NCBI RefSeq assembly: GCF_004135735.1
Contig: NZ_CP012670.1
Coordinates: 9,433,501-9,497,500 of the forward strand
Direction of reading: 5' to 3'
From: Sorangium cellulosum
GTDB taxonomy: Bacteria; Myxococcota_A; Polyangia; Polyangiales; Polyangiaceae
Length of the DNA stretch: 64,000 bases
Each line of letters opens with the position of its first letter. The first letter of the stretch is position 1. Positions 1 through 7,119 of the stretch are shown piece after piece. The position numbers and the translations under genes were made by a program. The notes under the pieces were generated by a model. The model worked only from the letters and a program-made list of their open reading frames with translations, ran no database searches and was not told the origin of the DNA.

Positions 1-4
1 GGGA

Positions 5-34
5 GGCATCCCGGGAGGGCAGCGCCGGGATGCC
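5..34. terminator. Hairpin downstream of htpX
   Basis: A perfect 10-bp inverted repeat (GGCATCCCGG at 5-14, CCGGGATGCC at 25-34) with a 10-nt loop lies 20 bp beyond the htpX stop codon. It is a probable transcription terminator for htpX, which is read on the minus strand. No clear U-tract follows, so the termination mechanism is uncertain. Confidence 0.5.
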
Positions 35-53
35 CCCGAGGGGCGACGCCCCG

Positions 54-941
54 TCAGGCGACCGCCCCGGTCCAGCGCGGCGCGCGCTCGCTCGACGCCA
101 TCGCGAGCAGCCGGCTGACGCGCTCCTCGGTCGTCGGGTGCGTCGAGAACCACTTCAGCACCGAGGCGCCCCCCGCGAGCGGGCTCACGATGAAGAGGCT
201 GGCCGTCGCGGGCCGCGCCGCGGCCTCCGAGGGCACGACCGCCACGCCGTGCTCCAGCTTGGAGAGCGCGCTGGCGAGCGCCTCCGGGTCGCCGCACAGC
301 CGCGCCCCGGTCTCGTCCGCCATGTACTCGCGCGAGCGCGAGATGCCGAGCTGCACGAGCGTCGCCGCGATGGGCGCGACGATCGCGAGGGCCAGGCCGC
401 CGAGCGGGCTCCCGCCCTCCTCCTCGTCGGACTGGCCGCCCCCGAAGATCCCGGCGAAGCTCACCGCGTGGGCGATCCACGTGATGCCGGAGGCGAACGC
501 CGCCGCGATGGTCGACACCAGGATGTCGCGGTTCTTGATGTGCGCGATCTCGTGCGCCAGCACGCCGCGCAGCTCCCGCTCGCTCAGGAGCTGCAGGATG
601 CCCTCGGTCACCGCGACCACGCCGTGCTCCGGGTTGCGCCCGGTGGCGAAGGCGTTCGGCTGCGGGTCCGGAATCACGTAGACGCGGGGCTTCGGGATCT
701 CCGCCCGCCGCGAGAGCTCCTCCACCATCCTGTGCAGGCCCGGCGCCTCCGCCGGCGAGACCTCGGCGGCGTGGTGCATCGCGAGCACGATGCGATCCGA
801 CATGAAATACGCGCCCAGGTTCATGGCGAGCGCGAGCACGCCGAACAAGACGAGGTACCCCGGCCCGAGCGCCCCACCGATGGACACCAGGATCGCCGAC
901 ATCACGCCGAGCAGCAGGATCGTCTTGATCTGATTCTTCAT
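54..941 (-). CDS. htpX: HtpX-family membrane zinc metalloprotease
   Basis: A 295-residue protein of the M48B family, which degrades misfolded or damaged inner-membrane proteins in cooperation with FtsH. Two hydrophobic segments occur near the N terminus (about residues 5-50). The zinc-binding HEIAH motif sits in the conserved context LAHEIAHIKNRD, and the third ligand region is SREYMADETGARL. Further hydrophobic stretches follow the active site. Length matches the family norm. The ATG start is preceded by a strong GGAGGT ribosome site about 11 nt upstream. The gene is probably monocistronic, with a hairpin just past its stop. A pair of 23-bp direct repeats lies about 140-195 bp upstream of the start and could be a regulator site; no heat-shock element was recognised. 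Confidence 0.95.
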   Translation of the reverse strand: MKNQIKTILLLGVMSAILVSIGGALGPGYLVLFGVLALAMNLGAYFMSDRIVLAMHHAAEVSPAEAPGLHRMVEELSRRAEIPKPRVYVIPDPQPNAFATGRNPEHGVVAVTEGILQLLSERELRGVLAHEIAHIKNRDILVSTIAAAFASGITWIAHAVSFAGIFGGGQSDEEEGGSPLGGLALAIVAPIAATLVQLGISRSREYMADETGARLCGDPEALASALSKLEHGVAVVPSEAAARPATASLFIVSPLAGGASVLKWFSTHPTTEERVSRLLAMASSERAPRWTGAVA

Positions 942-1082
942 TAACTTCGTTACCTCCTCGGAACCGAGCGCTGCAAACGTCGCTCCCGGAGATCGATGTG
1001 TCGCGCCCCCGGGCCTGGCAATACCGCGCGCCCCGGATCAGCAGGCGTCCCATCCCGTGGATTCCCGCGGCCGATCTCCCGA

Positions 1083-1135
1083 CCGCCGCCCCATTTCGCC
1101 CCGATCCGTTCGCCGCCGCCCCATTTCGCCCCGAT
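1083..1135. repeat. Pair of 23-bp direct repeats upstream of htpX
   Basis: Two identical 23-bp copies (1083-1105 and 1113-1135) are spaced 30 bp start to start. Their shared core includes CCCATTTCGCCCCGAT. They lie between the htpX start and the 38-bp inverted repeat. They may be operator sites for a regulator of htpX, but this is inferred from position only. Confidence 0.6.
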
Positions 1136-1164
1136 TCCCCCCGAGGCGCCCGTCGGACCTGGAC

Positions 1165-1298
1165 GGCGGGCTCGGGTGGGTGGGGCAGGCTGGGGGCTCG
1201 CCGGAGGGGCGGGAGTGCAGGCGAGCCACGAAAGGGGCTCGCCGGAACGCACGCCCCGGAGGCGAGCCCCCAGCCTGCCCCACCCACCCGAGCCCGCC
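1165..1298. repeat. Perfect 38-bp inverted repeat with 58-nt loop
   Basis: Arms 1165-1202 and 1261-1298 are perfect reverse complements of 38 bp, GC-rich and including GGTGGGTGGGGCAGGC. The spacer contains a nested 8-bp inverted repeat (1220-1227 and 1236-1243). The structure begins 13 bp past the stop of the membrane-protein gene ending at 1311. It could terminate that minus-strand operon, form a cruciform, or be a remnant of a small mobile element; the arm length exceeds that of an ordinary terminator. Confidence 0.75.
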
Positions 1299-1310
1299 AG
1301 GCGAGGCGCG

Positions 1311-1964
1311 TCAGGCCTGCCAGATCGCGAGCAGCCAGACCGCGACCCCGGCCGCGCACACCAGCAGCCCCGGCACCGCCCGCGGCCAGACCCACCGGCC
1401 GGTCACCGTCACCGCGCGCCGCACCACCCAGAGCGCCCCGGCGACCCAGGCCGCGAACGCCAGCACCAGCGCGACCACCCAGCCGGTGCGCGGCGCGTCG
1501 TTGCGCGCCAGCGCCTCCAGGTGCTCCCGCGCGACCACGGCCGCCGGATCGGTCCGGGTCCCCGGCGGGCGCGGCGCGGCCGCCGCGAGCCGGGCGATGG
1601 CCCGGTTCGCCTGCTCCAGATCCTCCGCGTGCGGCGTCGTGAGCCACCGGGTCTCCAGGGCGGCCGAGCGCACCGCGCGCCACGCGAAGAGCGCCGTGTC
1701 GGCCTGGCCGAGGCCCTCCGCCGCCGTCGCGAGCGCGATGAGCCGCTCGTACGCCACGCGGACGTGCGGGGCGCCGGGGGCGTACCAGCCCGCCGCCCGC
1801 CGGGCGTGGAGCGCCGCCGCGTGCGGATCGCCGGCGAGCAGCGCGGCCGTGCTCTCGGCGATCTCCCGCTCGCCCGCGACCACGACGCGCAGCGACGCCG
1901 CGCCGAGCAGGAGGCCGGCGACCGCGAAGCCGCGCAGGATGCCGAGCACGACCGGGAGCTTCAC
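1311..1964 (-). CDS. Membrane protein of unknown function, partner of ABC permease
   Basis: A 217-residue protein. The GTG start overlaps the TGA stop of the upstream permease gene in the pattern GTGA, which implies translational coupling. There is a hydrophobic N-terminal segment (about residues 5-30), then a soluble, alanine-rich helical stretch with a TPR-like look (AAALHARRAAGWYAPG, ALFAWRAVRSAALE), then two C-terminal hydrophobic segments (about 150-172 and 190-215). No family was recognised. The operon suggests that it assists or forms part of the complex with the ABC-2 type permease. Reading the same frame further upstream gives only antisense-like sequence across the permease gene, so the coupled GTG is preferred. 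Confidence 0.6.
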   Translation of the reverse strand: MKLPVVLGILRGFAVAGLLLGAASLRVVVAGEREIAESTAALLAGDPHAAALHARRAAGWYAPGAPHVRVAYERLIALATAAEGLGQADTALFAWRAVRSAALETRWLTTPHAEDLEQANRAIARLAAAAPRPPGTRTDPAAVVAREHLEALARNDAPRTGWVVALVLAFAAWVAGALWVVRRAVTVTGRWVWPRAVPGLLVCAAGVAVWLLAIWQA

Positions 1965-2893
1965 AGAAAATCGCGCTTCTTGAACACGAACGCCGCCACG
2001 GCCAGGAGCCCCAGCGCCCAGCCGACGCAGGTGGTCGTCGCCCAGCCCAGGTAGACGAGGAGGTTCGCGTCGGCGACCTCGCCCGCGAGCAGGGGGCGCG
2101 GCGGCACGTAGATCTGCAGGTTGGGCACGACCCTGGAGAGGGCGCGCGCCGCGGCGCTGATCTGGGGGCCGAAGTACTTCACCGGCATGCGCGCGAGCGC
2201 GTCGGCGTTCCGGCCGACGAGGAAGACGCCCAGCGTGAGCACCGAGGACAGGAACGGCGTGGAGAACGACGAGAACAGCGTGGCCAGCGCCGCGACGATG
2301 CCGACCTCGAGGAACGCGAGCGCGCTCCCGGCGAGCACGACGCGCCGCTCGGTGGGGGCGCCGTCCGACAGCAGCACGCCGAGGACGAGGAAGACGGCCG
2401 ACCACGGGATGAACCCGTAGGTGCGCGCCCCCGGGGAGCGCCACGCCGCCAGGCCGAGCGCCGCGAGCGAGGCGGCGCCGGCGCCGATCACGAGCGACGC
2501 CGGGCGGCCGGCCAGCACCGCGCCGATCAGCAGCACGAGCCCGGCGTCGGCGAGGATGAACACCGCGAGGGTGAGCAGCGTGCCGAGGTACTTGCCGACG
2601 AGGTACTCGCCGCGGCGGATGGGGCGGGCCAGGATGGGGAAGACCGTCTTCTGCTCGAGCTCGCGGTACAGCGACGTCGCGCCGATGATGACGGCGACCG
2701 CGATGCTGAACACCGAGAGCGACGCGACGCCGAGGTCGCTGACCACGCGCGCCCCGTTGCGGAGCGTGTAGGCGCCGACGATGATCGAGTAGAACGCGAC
2801 CGCGAAGGCGAGGCCCGCGAGGCCGATGAGGATGCGCGCCCGAAGCGACTCCCGGTAGGTGTTGAGGGCGATCGCGGAGATGCGGCCGAACAT
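1961..2893 (-). CDS. ABC-2 type transporter permease
   Basis: A 310-residue polytopic membrane protein with about six hydrophobic segments. It opens with SAIALNTYRESLRARIL, a typical start for ABC-2 membrane subunits, and carries the cytoplasmic-loop pattern YRELEQKTVFPILARP followed by RGEYLVGKYLG, which are hallmarks of the family. The C terminus FVFKKRDFL is also typical. No ATP-binding subunit lies next to it, so the cognate ATPase is probably encoded elsewhere. It overlaps the next gene by 4 nt. The substrate cannot be inferred. Confidence 0.85.
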   Translation of the reverse strand: MFGRISAIALNTYRESLRARILIGLAGLAFAVAFYSIIVGAYTLRNGARVVSDLGVASLSVFSIAVAVIIGATSLYRELEQKTVFPILARPIRRGEYLVGKYLGTLLTLAVFILADAGLVLLIGAVLAGRPASLVIGAGAASLAALGLAAWRSPGARTYGFIPWSAVFLVLGVLLSDGAPTERRVVLAGSALAFLEVGIVAALATLFSSFSTPFLSSVLTLGVFLVGRNADALARMPVKYFGPQISAAARALSRVVPNLQIYVPPRPLLAGEVADANLLVYLGWATTTCVGWALGLLAVAAFVFKKRDFL

Positions 2894-3277
2894 CGGGGGC
2901 CGACGTTAGCAAGGGACCGGGGGCGCGTGAAAGGGCCGCGGGTCAGGGCACGGCGCCCCGCGCACCGGGAAACCAGGGGCCGCGCGGGCGATCGTGGCCG
3001 TCACCCTGGAGGGAACGGACGCCCGGATCGAGCGCGAGATCGAGGAAGCTCCCCGGGTCGCGCGCCCCAGCGCACGACGCCGTGGCGCCGTCGCGGTGGG
3101 CGCCGTCCTGGCAGGCCCTGTCGCCCGGCGTGAGCCGGCGGCCGGGACACGTCAAGCGGGAAAGGGGCGCGCCGGCGCCTCGAGCGAGGCGGACGGGAAT
3201 GAGCGTAGCAGGGCACGGCCACGTCTGGCATCATGGCGCGCGATCCCGCAAAACGCGGCGGACAGAGGGAAATCAGG
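2894..3277. other. Divergent intergenic region without a recognised gene
   Basis: About 380 bp between the permease operon (leftward) and the kinase-like gene (rightward). It should hold both promoters, but no convincing -35/-10 pair was seen. Open frames here look like chance products of the high GC content. Confidence 0.5.
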
Positions 3278-4705
3278 GTGACGAGCGACAGACTGACCCG
3301 ACCCGAGCTGACGTGGTTGCTGGCGCAGGAGGCGCGCAGCGCCGCCCAGAAGCTCCGCCAGGGCGTGGGCATGATCGCGGCCGAAGCCACGCCGCTCCCG
3401 CCGCCCTCGTCGGAGGACGGCTCGGGCGGCGTGGAGAGCACGCTCAACCGGCTCGACGAGGCCGTGAGCATGCTCGCCTCGCTCCACGGCCGGCCGATGC
3501 CGCGCGGGCGGCGCGGCCGCGTCGACCTCACCGCCCTGCTCTGGGAGGTCGCGCCCGAGGCGCGCGTGCAGATCGAGATGGGCGAGGGCACCACGGTGTT
3601 CGGCGACGAGACCGAGCTCCGGCGGATGCTCCAGGTGCTCATCGCCCAGGGCGGCGATCCGACGAGCCTCACCGGCGCGCCCGAGGTGAGCATCCGCCGC
3701 GCCGGCGACGAGGTGAGCGTCGGCGTCCACCTCGGCCCGGAGACGCCGGTGAACCTCGAGACCGAGCGGGTGTGGCTGTCGCGGATGGCGGTGCGCTACG
3801 GCGGCCGGCTCGAGCTCGACGGGCTCACGCAGACGTTGACCTTGCCGGCCGAGGTCGACCTGCAGCGCCTCGAGGTCGAGAGCCTCAAGAAGGAGCTGGC
3901 GGCGGCGCAGGCCCAGGGCGAGGCCTACGCGCGCGAGCTCGCCGCGGTGTTCTCGCGCGCCGAGGGCGAGCGCGAGCGCGGGGCGCTGGCCGGCGTCGTC
4001 GCGCGGCTCAGCGGCAGCGATCCGGTGTCGCACCTGCCGCCGAACGGCGAGGGCCTCGCGGTGCTCATCGCCGCGGTGCGGGTGCTCGGCACCCAGCTCC
4101 GCGGCATCCTGTCGGCGATCGGCCGCGACATCGCGCCGCTCCGGGGCCACGGCGGCGACATCGGCGAGACGGCGTCCTCGGTGGGGCGGCACGTCACGGC
4201 GGCGTCGGAGATCGTCAGCGATCTCGCCAGGCTGGGCGCGTGCCCGCTCCACGAGTTCCCGCGCCACTGCGACGTCGCCGACGTCCTGCGCGACGTCGTG
4301 AAGGACGACCTCGCGCGCGCCGCCCGCCACGACGTGCGCGTGGTGCTCGAGGCGCCGGAGAGCGCGCACGAGGTGGTGCCGCAGGGCGCGCTGACGGTGC
4401 TCCTGCACGCGCTGCTCGATCACGCCATCAGCGCGTCCCCGCCGGGGAGCGAGGTGGCGGTCACGCTGCTCGACACCCCGGGCGGGATCGAGATCGCGTT
4501 CGACGACGCCGGGCCGCCGCTGCCGGCCGCGGCCCGCAACGTGGTGCTGAGCCGCGACTTCGAGGCGGTCGCGCAGGGGCGTCCGCCCGCGCTGCCGCTC
4601 ATCGCCGGGCACGCGATCGCCGCGCACACGGGCTGCGGGATCGTCATCGAGGACGGTCCGCGCGGGGAGACGCGCGTGCGGCTCACGATCCCGCGATCCG
4701 GGTAG
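3278..4705 (+). CDS. Degenerate histidine-kinase-like ATPase protein
   Basis: A 475-residue protein with two weak GHKL/HATPase-like modules. The first (about residues 60-180) has an N-box-like stretch, FGDETELRRMLQVLIAQ. A coiled coil follows (about 190-235, VESLKKELAAAQAQGEAYA), then a helical region and a second ATPase-like module (about 340-475) with TVLLHALLDHAISASPPGSE and a G1-like DDAGPPLP. No phospho-acceptor His in an H-box context and no canonical DxGxG motif are visible, so autokinase activity is doubtful; a scaffold or anti-sigma-like role is possible. The GTG start has AGAGGGA about 8 nt upstream; an in-frame ATG at 3233 lacks a ribosome site. No transmembrane segment and no adjacent response regulator. 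Confidence 0.6.
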   Translation: MTSDRLTRPELTWLLAQEARSAAQKLRQGVGMIAAEATPLPPPSSEDGSGGVESTLNRLDEAVSMLASLHGRPMPRGRRGRVDLTALLWEVAPEARVQIEMGEGTTVFGDETELRRMLQVLIAQGGDPTSLTGAPEVSIRRAGDEVSVGVHLGPETPVNLETERVWLSRMAVRYGGRLELDGLTQTLTLPAEVDLQRLEVESLKKELAAAQAQGEAYARELAAVFSRAEGERERGALAGVVARLSGSDPVSHLPPNGEGLAVLIAAVRVLGTQLRGILSAIGRDIAPLRGHGGDIGETASSVGRHVTAASEIVSDLARLGACPLHEFPRHCDVADVLRDVVKDDLARAARHDVRVVLEAPESAHEVVPQGALTVLLHALLDHAISASPPGSEVAVTLLDTPGGIEIAFDDAGPPLPAAARNVVLSRDFEAVAQGRPPALPLIAGHAIAAHTGCGIVIEDGPRGETRVRLTIPRSG

Positions 4706-4738
4706 CGCCGCGTCGAGGCGGCGGCCCGCCGGCGAGCG

Positions 4739-5167
4739 CTACAGGAACGAGTTGGCCGGGAAATCGATGTCGAGGTTGAGCTCGGCGCCGCTCACGATCT
4801 CGAGATCCTCGAGCGGCAGCGTCGTGGTGACGGGGCGGTCGTCGCGCCGCTCCACGAGGGTCGCGTATCCGCTGTACTCGCCGGGCGGGAGATCCACCGT
4901 GAGGCCGAAGTCCTCGCAGGGCGCGACCTCTCTCGCCACCTCACGGTTGTGCTCGTCGTAGAGGAGCAGCTCGAAGTCGGCGGCGCCGCCGGCGAAGCGA
5001 GCGCAGGAGCGCGGGCTGCTCCGGCGGCTCACGGTCCACTCCACGGTGAGGCTCCCGTCGGACGGCCGGGGGTGGCGGCCGTCCCGTACGTCGATGATGC
5101 ACCCCGTGGTCAGGACGCTCGATAGCGCGAGACCGCAGAGGGGATAGACGATCTTGTCCTGATTCAT
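4739..5167 (-). CDS. Small lipoprotein of unknown function
   Basis: A 142-residue protein with a type II signal peptide: positively charged start, hydrophobic core and lipobox LTTGC (Cys at about residue 23). The mature part looks like a small beta-sandwich (SLTVEWTVSRRSSPRS, DFELLLYDEHNREVAREV, GLTVDLPPGEYSGYATLVE), similar in feel to a Cna-B or transthyretin-like fold, and has two further cysteines. No family was assigned. It lies 33 bp downstream of another lipoprotein gene on the same strand and probably shares its transcript. Confidence 0.7.
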   Translation of the reverse strand: MNQDKIVYPLCGLALSSVLTTGCIIDVRDGRHPRPSDGSLTVEWTVSRRSSPRSCARFAGGAADFELLLYDEHNREVAREVAPCEDFGLTVDLPPGEYSGYATLVERRDDRPVTTTLPLEDLEIVSGAELNLDIDFPANSFL

Positions 5168-5200
5168 CCTGGATACCGTCCTTTCGCGGCTGCCTCGCCG

Positions 5201-5614
5201 TCAGCGCGGCGTGTAATAACGGCGCCCCCGTTCGCGCGGATAGCTGAGCTCGCGCTCCGGGACGTAACGCGGCGAGCGCCGGTACGTTTGCCGGTATCGC
5301 CTGAGCTCCGCGGGCTCCTCCTCGAAGACGACCCAGCCCCGGTTGGTCGGGTAATACCAGAGGCCGTCGACCAGGTACGCGTAGGTGCCCCGGAAGAAGA
5401 CGCGCGGATAGGCCGTGATCTCCACGGGGACGGCCTCGGCGCGCGCCGCCGGGTAGCCGGAGACCACGTAGCCTTCGGCCCCGACGGTGCCCAGACAGCC
5501 CATGAGCAGCGAGGCGCCCGCGCCGAGCGCGGCCGCCGAGAGCGCGGACCTCATCGCGGAGAGAGGCCGGAGACACCCTCGCACGAGCGAAGGCACGTTG
5601 TTGCTCTGCTTCAC
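5201..5614 (-). CDS. Small lipoprotein, YXWG/aromatic-rich
   Basis: A 137-residue protein with an N-terminal extension, a hydrophobic stretch and the lipobox LLMGC at about residues 36-40. An internal Met at residue 21 (MRSALSAAALGAGAS) would give a more ordinary leader and is a plausible true start. The mature region carries aromatic motifs common in small proteobacterial envelope proteins (YPRVFFRGTYAYLVDGLWYY, RGWVVFEEEP) and a basic, Arg/Tyr-rich tail. Function unknown; probably in one transcription unit with the lipoprotein gene ending at 4739. Confidence 0.65.
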   Translation of the reverse strand: MKQSNNVPSLVRGCLRPLSAMRSALSAAALGAGASLLMGCLGTVGAEGYVVSGYPAARAEAVPVEITAYPRVFFRGTYAYLVDGLWYYPTNRGWVVFEEEPAELRRYRQTYRRSPRYVPERELSYPRERGRRYYTPR

Positions 5615-5700
5615 GTCATTGCTCCTCGGGGCCCCGACTCAGCAATGCCAGTGCCAGCGCCGGGCGCGGCCCGTCGAGACCTCCGGTGACGGCCGGGCGC

Positions 5701-6831
5701 TCAACGCCCTGCGCGCAGCCCGCCGAGCGCGCCGGCGAGCGCGAGCGCGCGCTGGATCTCGGCCGGCGTCACGATCCCGATCACGTGCTCGCCCTCGTCG
5801 AGCACGGCGACCGCGCTCGCCTCGCCGCTCGCCAGCGCCTCGATCGAGCGGGACGCGTCGTCGGAGGCGCGCGCCCTCGGCACGTCGACGGGCATCACCG
5901 CGCCCACGGTCACCGGCGCGACGCCGCGCTCCAGCTGGCGCGCGAGATCCCAGACCGTGACCACGCCGATCTCGCGGCGCTCCTCGCCGTCGTGAGGGTC
6001 GTCCATCACCCGCGCGCCGACGAGGTTGTCGCGCAGGAGCCGCTCGGCCACCGCGCGAGGGCTCTCGTCCGCGTACGCCTCGCCGAGCCGATCGGTCATG
6101 AAGCGCGCGATGGGGATGCCGCGGATCATGTCGCGCGTGCTGGAGCGCGCCTGCTCGGCCGAGGCGCCCATGTAGACGAACACGGCGATGAGCACGAGGA
6201 TGAAGTTCCACGAGAGCAGGCCGAGCAGCCCGAAGATCACCGCCATCACCTTGCCGATCGCGGTCGCGATGCGCGTCGCGCGCGCGCGCCCCACGCGGCG
6301 GAGGAGCAGCCCGCGCAGCACCCGGCCGCCGTCCATCGGGAACGCGGGGAGCAGGTTGAACACGCCGAGGATCGCGTTCGTGATCGCGAAGGCCAGGAGC
6401 GCCGCGCCGAGCTCCGTCGGCGCGGGGACCAGGCGAAAGGCGACGTAGCTGGCGAGCGCGATACCGAAGCTCATCAGCGGCCCGGCGAACGCCATCCACG
6501 CCTCGTGCTCCGGGTCGTCCCGCTCGAACCACGAGACGCCCCCCAGCATCATCAGCGTGATCGAGCGCACCTTGACCCCGTTCTTGAGCGCCACGAACGA
6601 GTGGGCGAGCTCGTGCGCCAGGACGGCGACGAAGAGCCCGACCGCGAGGATCGCGCCCCAGGCGAGCGGCGGCAGGCGCATCGCCTCCCGCGGGAGCCCG
6701 AGCGACATGGCGATCACCGAGAACTGCGACGCCGCCAGGTACGCAATGTACGGCAGGAAGATCAGCAAGGTGATGTGCAGCCGGATCGGGATCCCCCGGA
6801 TCCTGAGTACGGTCAGGCCCTGATCGAACAT
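5701..6831 (-). CDS. Site-2 protease family membrane metalloprotease with CBS-like domains
   Basis: A 376-residue polytopic protease of family M50. The zinc motif HELAH occurs in VAVLAHELAHSFVALKNG, and the third ligand motif is FPMDGGRVLRG, both characteristic of site-2 proteases. About six hydrophobic segments fill residues 15-235. The C-terminal region (about 245-376) looks like a pair of CBS modules (IPIARFMTDRL, GIVTPAEIQ), which in relatives bind adenosyl ligands and regulate proteolysis. The start chosen has AGGAGG 3 nt before the ATG; a longer frame reaching 6897 has an unlikely Arg-rich N terminus. The cleaved substrate, often an anti-sigma factor, is not evident. Confidence 0.9.
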   Translation of the reverse strand: MFDQGLTVLRIRGIPIRLHITLLIFLPYIAYLAASQFSVIAMSLGLPREAMRLPPLAWGAILAVGLFVAVLAHELAHSFVALKNGVKVRSITLMMLGGVSWFERDDPEHEAWMAFAGPLMSFGIALASYVAFRLVPAPTELGAALLAFAITNAILGVFNLLPAFPMDGGRVLRGLLLRRVGRARATRIATAIGKVMAVIFGLLGLLSWNFILVLIAVFVYMGASAEQARSSTRDMIRGIPIARFMTDRLGEAYADESPRAVAERLLRDNLVGARVMDDPHDGEERREIGVVTVWDLARQLERGVAPVTVGAVMPVDVPRARASDDASRSIEALASGEASAVAVLDEGEHVIGIVTPAEIQRALALAGALGGLRAGR

Positions 6832-6991
6832 GTGCCTCCTGCGCCTCGCCCTGGGCAAATGGAGCCGATAAGCGCGTCCGCAAGCCGTCGAGGCCACCTC
6901 CCTGCATGGAAAACACGGCCTGTCGCGCGGGGGGTGGGGCGCCGCCGTGCAATGCCTGGCCGAGCGCGGAGCCGAGCTCGACTCCAGCGCT

Positions 6992-7044
6992 CGTCTGCGT
7001 CTGCGTCTGCGTCTGCGTCCGTCCCAGGCGCGTCCGTCCCAGGC
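6992..7044. repeat. Hexanucleotide microsatellite and 15-bp tandem duplication
   Basis: CGTCTG occurs four times in tandem (6992-7015), followed by a degenerate copy, CGTCCG. A 15-bp unit, GCGTCCGTCCCAGGC, is then repeated twice in tandem (7015-7029 and 7030-7044). The array lies in the divergent promoter region between the site-2 protease and the carotenoid oxygenase. Copy-number change could alter promoter spacing, but no function is shown. Confidence 0.7.
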
Positions 7045-7119
7045 GGGAAAGCGCGCTTGTCACCGTGGGGATGCGAGCGCGGCGGCGCTCCCGTCGCGCC
7101 CGGATTGGCGTAACTTGGT

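Noticed and set aside
6992..7044. The hexanucleotide tract as a phase-variable coding repeat
   Set aside because: It lies outside both flanking genes, upstream of their starts, and a six-base unit would not shift a frame. Kept only as a promoter-region repeat.
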